Shown here: piece after piece, positions 61,156 through 64,000 of the stretch | Position numbering within the stretch: the stretch's first letter is position 1 | Layout of the letters: every line of letters starts with the position of its first letter | Assembly: GCF_019012925.1 (NCBI RefSeq) | Contig: NZ_JAGIRL010000025.1 | Span: forward strand, 1-64,000 | Reading direction: 5' to 3' | Length of the DNA: 64,000 nt | Origin: Fusobacterium sp. | Lineage (GTDB): Bacteria; Fusobacteriota; Fusobacteriia; Fusobacteriales; Fusobacteriaceae | The notes under the pieces: generated by a model | Seen by the model: the letters and a program-made list of their open reading frames with translations, nothing else | Databases searched by the model: none | Told to the model about the DNA's origin: nothing | Translations under genes and position numbers: made by a program

Positions 61156-62001
61156 TTATGATTTTAATTTAGTAACTAGATTCTCAAATCCACAATTTTT
61201 AAAGATATCTCTTGCTTTTATAGAAGGGATATCTTTTGTTTTTATAGCTTCCATAATCTGTTTATCAAAAGGGACTTTTACATCTACTTCATATCCTTTT
61301 TCTCTGATAAACTTCTCTATTTGCTCACTGATTTCAGAGGATAGATCATACTTATTGATAATGAAGTATGGTCTCAATCTAAATCCTTCAACTAGAGTGA
61401 TTACTCTTTCTAAATCGTGGAGTCCAGATAAAGTTGGTTCAGTAACAATAACCACCTTTTTTACTCCAGTCAAGGAGCTAATGACGTTACAAGCTATTCC
61501 TGGAGCTCCATCTAATATGATGTATTCAGAATTACTACTCTTTGCTAATTCTTTAGCTTTTTTTCTAACTTGAGATACCAATTTACCAGAGTTTTCCTCT
61601 CCAGGAAAGAGAGTAGCATGAACCATCTTTCCATACTTAGTCTCTGAAACATAGATATTACCTGAATGATTTTCTTTCATAGTAATAGCATTGACAGGGC
61701 AGATATATTCACATGCTCCACACCCTTCACATTTTTTAGGGTTATCAATAGCATCAAATTTACAAACTTTATAACATTGTCCACAATCTATACATTTATC
61801 TCTGTCTAAAAAAGCCTTTTTCATACCAAAAAACTTTTCTTCACTTACTTCAGTTGGATTAAAAAGAATCTTTAAATTTGGAGCATCTACATCACAATCT
61901 GCAATAATTAGATTATTAAAATATGGAACTAATGATGATGAAATACTAGTTTTACCTGTACCACCTTTTCCTGAAATAACTAAAATCTCTTTAATTTCCA
62001 T
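61156..62001 (-). CDS. MinD/Mrp-type P-loop ATPase with inserted ferredoxin domain (second copy)
   Basis: 281 residues. Deviant Walker A VISGKGGTGKTSIS at the N-terminus; then two four-cysteine ferredoxin motifs, CIDCGQCYKVC and CEGCGACEYIC, for two [4Fe-4S] clusters; then EYIILDGAPGIACNVISSL and VIVTEPTLSGLHDLERV of the MinD-family switch regions. Relatives work in pairs and are linked to iron-sulfur or molybdenum cluster assembly with NifX-type proteins. It overlaps the sister gene by 11 nt and its stop abuts the convergent flavodoxin-like gene. Confidence 0.9.
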   Translation of the reverse strand: MEIKEILVISGKGGTGKTSISSSLVPYFNNLIIADCDVDAPNLKILFNPTEVSEEKFFGMKKAFLDRDKCIDCGQCYKVCKFDAIDNPKKCEGCGACEYICPVNAITMKENHSGNIYVSETKYGKMVHATLFPGEENSGKLVSQVRKKAKELAKSSNSEYIILDGAPGIACNVISSLTGVKKVVIVTEPTLSGLHDLERVITLVEGFRLRPYFIINKYDLSSEISEQIEKFIREKGYEVDVKVPFDKQIMEAIKTKDIPSIKARDIFKNCGFENLVTKLKS

Positions 62002-62821
62002 ACTCTTTCACCTTTTTTAAAATATTTTTGAATATCTTTTGAGAGTCGGGAAGAGCATCTGCAATTATTTTTCCCTCTGAATAGGATTTTGCTACCTCTC
62101 TTGAAAAAGGAAGTTCTCCTAAAACCTCAATGGAGTTTTTATCACAAAAGTCTAAAATTTCACTGTTCTCATCATCAGCTTTATTAATAACTATTCCAAA
62201 AGGAATCTCCATATCTTGCAGTAATTGAACAACCAATTTCATATCACTCAATCCAAAAGGAGAAGGTTCAGTAACTAGTATAGCAAAATCACTACCTTCC
62301 AAGGCATTTACAGTGTTGCAAGAGGTACCAGGTGGACAATCTATTATGATATCCTCACCCTTTGCCATACTGTGAAGTCCCTTTATAATCTTTACTCCAG
62401 ACATCTCACCAATGTTTAGTTTTCCATAGAGTAGATCAGAATTAAAATAACTCTTCTCTACAAATATCTTTCCAATCTCTCTCTTCTCCCAAGAGATAGC
62501 ATTTGTAGGACAAACTAACTGACAACCACCACAGTCGTGACAGCTTTCACCAAATATGACAACACGATTTTTAGCAGGGATAATAGCATTAAACCTACAA
62601 AAATCACCACACTTTCCACAGAGAGTACATTTTTCCATATCAACCTTTGGAAAGTGATTGAAAATTGATACCTCTTGAGAAGTTTTTCCCTTTAAAAAGA
62701 TATGTGAGTTTGGTTCCTCTATATCTGTATCTATTAGAAGAGATTTAGTTACAAAGGCAAAACTACTACTGAAAGTAGTTTTACCTGTACCTCCTTTACC
62801 ACTTAAAACAGCTATTTTCAT
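61991..62821 (-). CDS. MinD/Mrp-type P-loop ATPase with inserted ferredoxin domain (first copy)
   Basis: 276 residues. Walker A SGKGGTGKTTFSS (about 7-19); ferredoxin insert with CTLCGKCGDFC and CHDCGGCQLVC; DIIIDCPPGTSCNTVNAL and LVTEPSPFGLSDMKLV as switch segments. It is similar in layout to the following gene, so the two may form a heterodimer. Part of the DUF134-NifX-NifX-MinD-MinD operon, the composition known from anaerobes such as Desulfovibrio around the Mo/Cu orange protein. Confidence 0.9.
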   Translation of the reverse strand: MKIAVLSGKGGTGKTTFSSSFAFVTKSLLIDTDIEEPNSHIFLKGKTSQEVSIFNHFPKVDMEKCTLCGKCGDFCRFNAIIPAKNRVVIFGESCHDCGGCQLVCPTNAISWEKREIGKIFVEKSYFNSDLLYGKLNIGEMSGVKIIKGLHSMAKGEDIIIDCPPGTSCNTVNALEGSDFAILVTEPSPFGLSDMKLVVQLLQDMEIPFGIVINKADDENSEILDFCDKNSIEVLGELPFSREVAKSYSEGKIIADALPDSQKIFKNILKKVKEYGN

Positions 62822-62828
62822 AGGGCAT

Positions 62829-63197
62829 CTACGCCATTCTTAAACCTGAAAATTGTGATGAGAACAGATGTTTTTCAAGTTTACCCTCATGGTAGTTTTT
62901 CAATACCTCTTCTACAGTAGTATACTCTCCAAGCTTATATACAGGGATCTCAAACTCTTCGATCAATGTTTCAGCCTTAGGTCCTATCTCCCCAGCAATT
63001 ATCACTTCAACTCCAAGAGAGACCAGTTTTTTTACAACTTTTAATCCAGCACCAGTAACTTCATCTTTGGCATCATTTTCAATTATCTCATATTGGTTAC
63101 TCTCATCATCTAAAATAATGAAATATCCAGCTCTTCCAAATCTCTTATCAACTTTAGAATCATAATTTTCTTCTTCAAGTCCTATTGCAATCTTCAT
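62829..63197 (-). CDS. NifX/NifB-domain (dinitrogenase Fe-Mo cofactor biosynthesis-like) protein
   Basis: 122 residues. KIAIGLEEENYDSKVDKRFGRAGYFIILD opens the domain; VEVIIAGEIGPKAETLIEEFEIPVYKLGEYTTVEEVL closes it, matching PF02579. Members bind metal clusters in transit. Nitrogenase genes are absent, so it serves a different metal system. It begins after TAGGAGATGAACT. Confidence 0.87.
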   Translation of the reverse strand: MKIAIGLEEENYDSKVDKRFGRAGYFIILDDESNQYEIIENDAKDEVTGAGLKVVKKLVSLGVEVIIAGEIGPKAETLIEEFEIPVYKLGEYTTVEEVLKNYHEGKLEKHLFSSQFSGLRMA

Positions 63198-63214
63198 AGT
63201 TCATCTCCTAAATA

Positions 63215-63595
63215 TTAGTGTTCACATTTGTGTCCTTCATCATGGTGATGATGAGCACAAGCAGATCCTTTAGAGTATAGAGCTCCATCTAAGAATACTT
63301 TTAAAACACTAGCAATATTTCCACTAGCTCCTAATATTACTTGTCCACCATTTTCTTTTATAAGATCAATAGCTCTTTGTCCCATTCCACCTGTGATAAC
63401 TACATTGATATTGTTATCAGCTATGAATCTAGGGAATACTCCAGGTGCATGTTCTGGTGCTTCTAGAACCTCTCTATTAACTATTTTTCCATCTTCAATT
63501 GAGAATACAACAAACTTAGCACAATGACCAAAATGCTCCTCTACATTTACTTCGTCATTTGTTGGGAACCCCACTCTTAAAATTTCATTTGTCAT
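63215..63595 (-). CDS. NifX-domain protein with His/Cys-rich tail (orange-protein-like)
   Basis: 126 residues. LRVGFPTNDEVNVEEHFGHCAKFVVFSIEDG, VVITGGMGQRAIDLIKENGGQVILGASGN and the domain end match PF02579. The C-terminus is a metal-binding tail, CAHHHHDEGHKCEH. I place the start at the ATG 63595, nine nt after AGGAG; an ATG at 63604 sits against that site. It overlaps the DUF134 gene by 11 nt. Confidence 0.85.
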   Translation of the reverse strand: MTNEILRVGFPTNDEVNVEEHFGHCAKFVVFSIEDGKIVNREVLEAPEHAPGVFPRFIADNNINVVITGGMGQRAIDLIKENGGQVILGASGNIASVLKVFLDGALYSKGSACAHHHHDEGHKCEH

Positions 63596-63884
63596 TATAA
63601 CCATCTCCTGTGTTTTTTAATTTTATTGCTTTATGATGTAATAGACCATCTAATATCTTTTTTCTTCCAGAACTCAAAAGTCTTTGTACAGTACCTCTTG
63701 AGATTTTCATAATCTCAGCTGTTTCAATCTGACTCTTATTCTCAAAATCACATAATCTAACAGCTTCTAATTCATCTATCTCAATCTCAACCATCTCCAT
63801 CTCAAAGAGAGGAACTCCTACAGGTTTAAAGACTCTTTCATTTTCTAAGATACGGCAACATCTTTGTTTTTTACATCTTGGCAT
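63585..63884 (-). CDS. DUF134-family DNA-binding regulator
   Basis: 99 residues. PRCKKQRCCRIL at the N-terminus, the family segment IEIDELEAVRLCDFENKSQIETAEIMKISRGTVQRLLSSGRKKI with a sigma-70 region-4-like HTH, and a short tail. DUF134 (PF02001) proteins accompany MinD/NifX clusters in anaerobes and are taken as regulators. Its own promoter carries an 18-bp palindrome, a likely autoregulatory site. The first gene of the operon; TAGGAGGATTTT precedes the ATG. Confidence 0.9.
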   Translation of the reverse strand: MPRCKKQRCCRILENERVFKPVGVPLFEMEMVEIEIDELEAVRLCDFENKSQIETAEIMKISRGTVQRLLSSGRKKILDGLLHHKAIKLKNTGDGYNDK

Positions 63885-63902
63885 AAAATCCTCCTAATAT
63901 AT

Positions 63903-63920
63903 TTTGTGCATATGCACAAA
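63903..63920. promoter_or_regulatory. 18-bp perfect palindrome at the start of the DUF134 operon
   Basis: TTTGTGCATATGCACAAA is a perfect inverted repeat beginning 3 nt after the -10 and covering the predicted start of transcription, 19 nt before the DUF134 ATG. This is a classic repressor position; the DUF134 protein is the first candidate. Confidence 0.7.
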
Positions 63921-63923
63921 TAA

Positions 63924-63952
63924 AGTATACTCCTCTTAATTATCTTTGTCAA
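63924..63952 (-). promoter_or_regulatory. Promoter of the DUF134-NifX-MinD operon
   Basis: On the minus strand: -35 TTGACA (63947-63952), 17-bp spacer, -10 TATACT (63924-63929). This is the closest match to the sigma-70 consensus seen in the window. Confidence 0.8.
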
Positions 63953-64000
63953 GTAAATAAAAATTTGGGTAAAGAAAAAGGAAAAAAATTACTGTAATCA

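Noticed and set aside
61145..61573. 142-codon open frame on the plus strand
   Set aside because: It lies antisense to the MinD/ferredoxin gene with intact motifs and has no ribosome site or recognisable domain.
62829..63595. Nitrogenase cofactor genes
   Set aside because: The two NifX-domain proteins lack any neighbouring nifB/E/N or structural nif gene; they fit the MinD/DUF134 cluster instead.
1..64000. CRISPR array, rRNA or tRNA genes
   Set aside because: No regular short repeats with spacers, no 16S/23S signature and no cloverleaf with a recognisable T-loop were noticed on reading; a tRNA scan would be decisive.

Overview
This window is a strongly AT-rich, gene-dense stretch of a bacterial chromosome. 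It fits the genus Fusobacterium, most likely one of the gut species of the varium/mortiferum/ulcerans type. The reasons are the low G+C, a Gram-negative envelope (lipid-A modification genes, signal-peptide enzymes and lipoproteins), strict-anaerobe enzymes (HydE, ferredoxin-type MinD ATPases), mannose-family and alpha-glucoside PTS systems, a GH4 6-phospho-alpha-glucosidase like MalH of F. mortiferum, and Shine-Dalgarno sites of the AGGAGG type. The species is inferred; no rRNA or tRNA gene is present to test it.

0-10 kb, mostly minus strand: the tail of an unknown gene, a cysteine-rich small protein, sfsA, an Rrf2 regulator with a palindrome on its promoter, a yqhQ-like membrane protein, an RsbU-like phosphatase coupled to a lipoprotein, uvrC, rapZ, and a histidine kinase/response regulator pair. 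Diverging from that pair (10.3-16.7 kb, plus strand) is a tight six-gene operon: GT2 transferase, LAB_N protein, two ArnT-like transferases, a UDP-glucuronate 4-epimerase-like enzyme and Ugd. Together they read as a route to galacturonic acid on undecaprenyl phosphate and from there to lipid A or core.

16.7-29.2 kb: zupT, thiD, a molybdenum cofactor/molybdate block (moaC, a MoeA-like protein, modB, modA, with mog divergent and no modC), dnaN behind a potD-like gene, a degenerate UbiB-family protein, then a plus-strand operon (SPOUT methyltransferase, Nudix, M15 peptidase, hydE) and a cyclase-family gene.

29.2-39.4 kb looks accessory: a plasmid-type Rep_3 initiator gene with iteron-like repeats upstream, a mannose-family PTS plus two SIS-domain proteins in the order of the Salmonella gfrABCDEF operon (Amadori sugar-amine use), and an alpha-glucoside operon (malH, malB-like, RpiR regulator). 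A phosphonate-type ABC operon with a fused double permease follows.

42.9-61.2 kb, mostly plus strand: marC, uvrA, ruvA, a thioredoxin-like protein without its second Cys, a CHAP-like protein that has lost its catalytic residues, a secreted MTA/SAH nucleosidase, an aromatic-acid-exporter-like protein, a MacB/Lol-type ABC pair, hpf, an MFS transporter, an L,D-transpeptidase-like protein, a solitary OLD-family ATPase-TOPRIM protein, sppA, ybaB, a choloylglycine hydrolase, a YgjP-like metallopeptidase and a membrane-anchored flavodoxin-fold protein. The window ends (61.2-63.9 kb, minus) with a DUF134 / two NifX-family / two ferredoxin-MinD operon under a near-consensus promoter with an 18-bp perfect palindrome at the start of transcription. 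No CRISPR array, insertion sequence, rRNA or tRNA was found.
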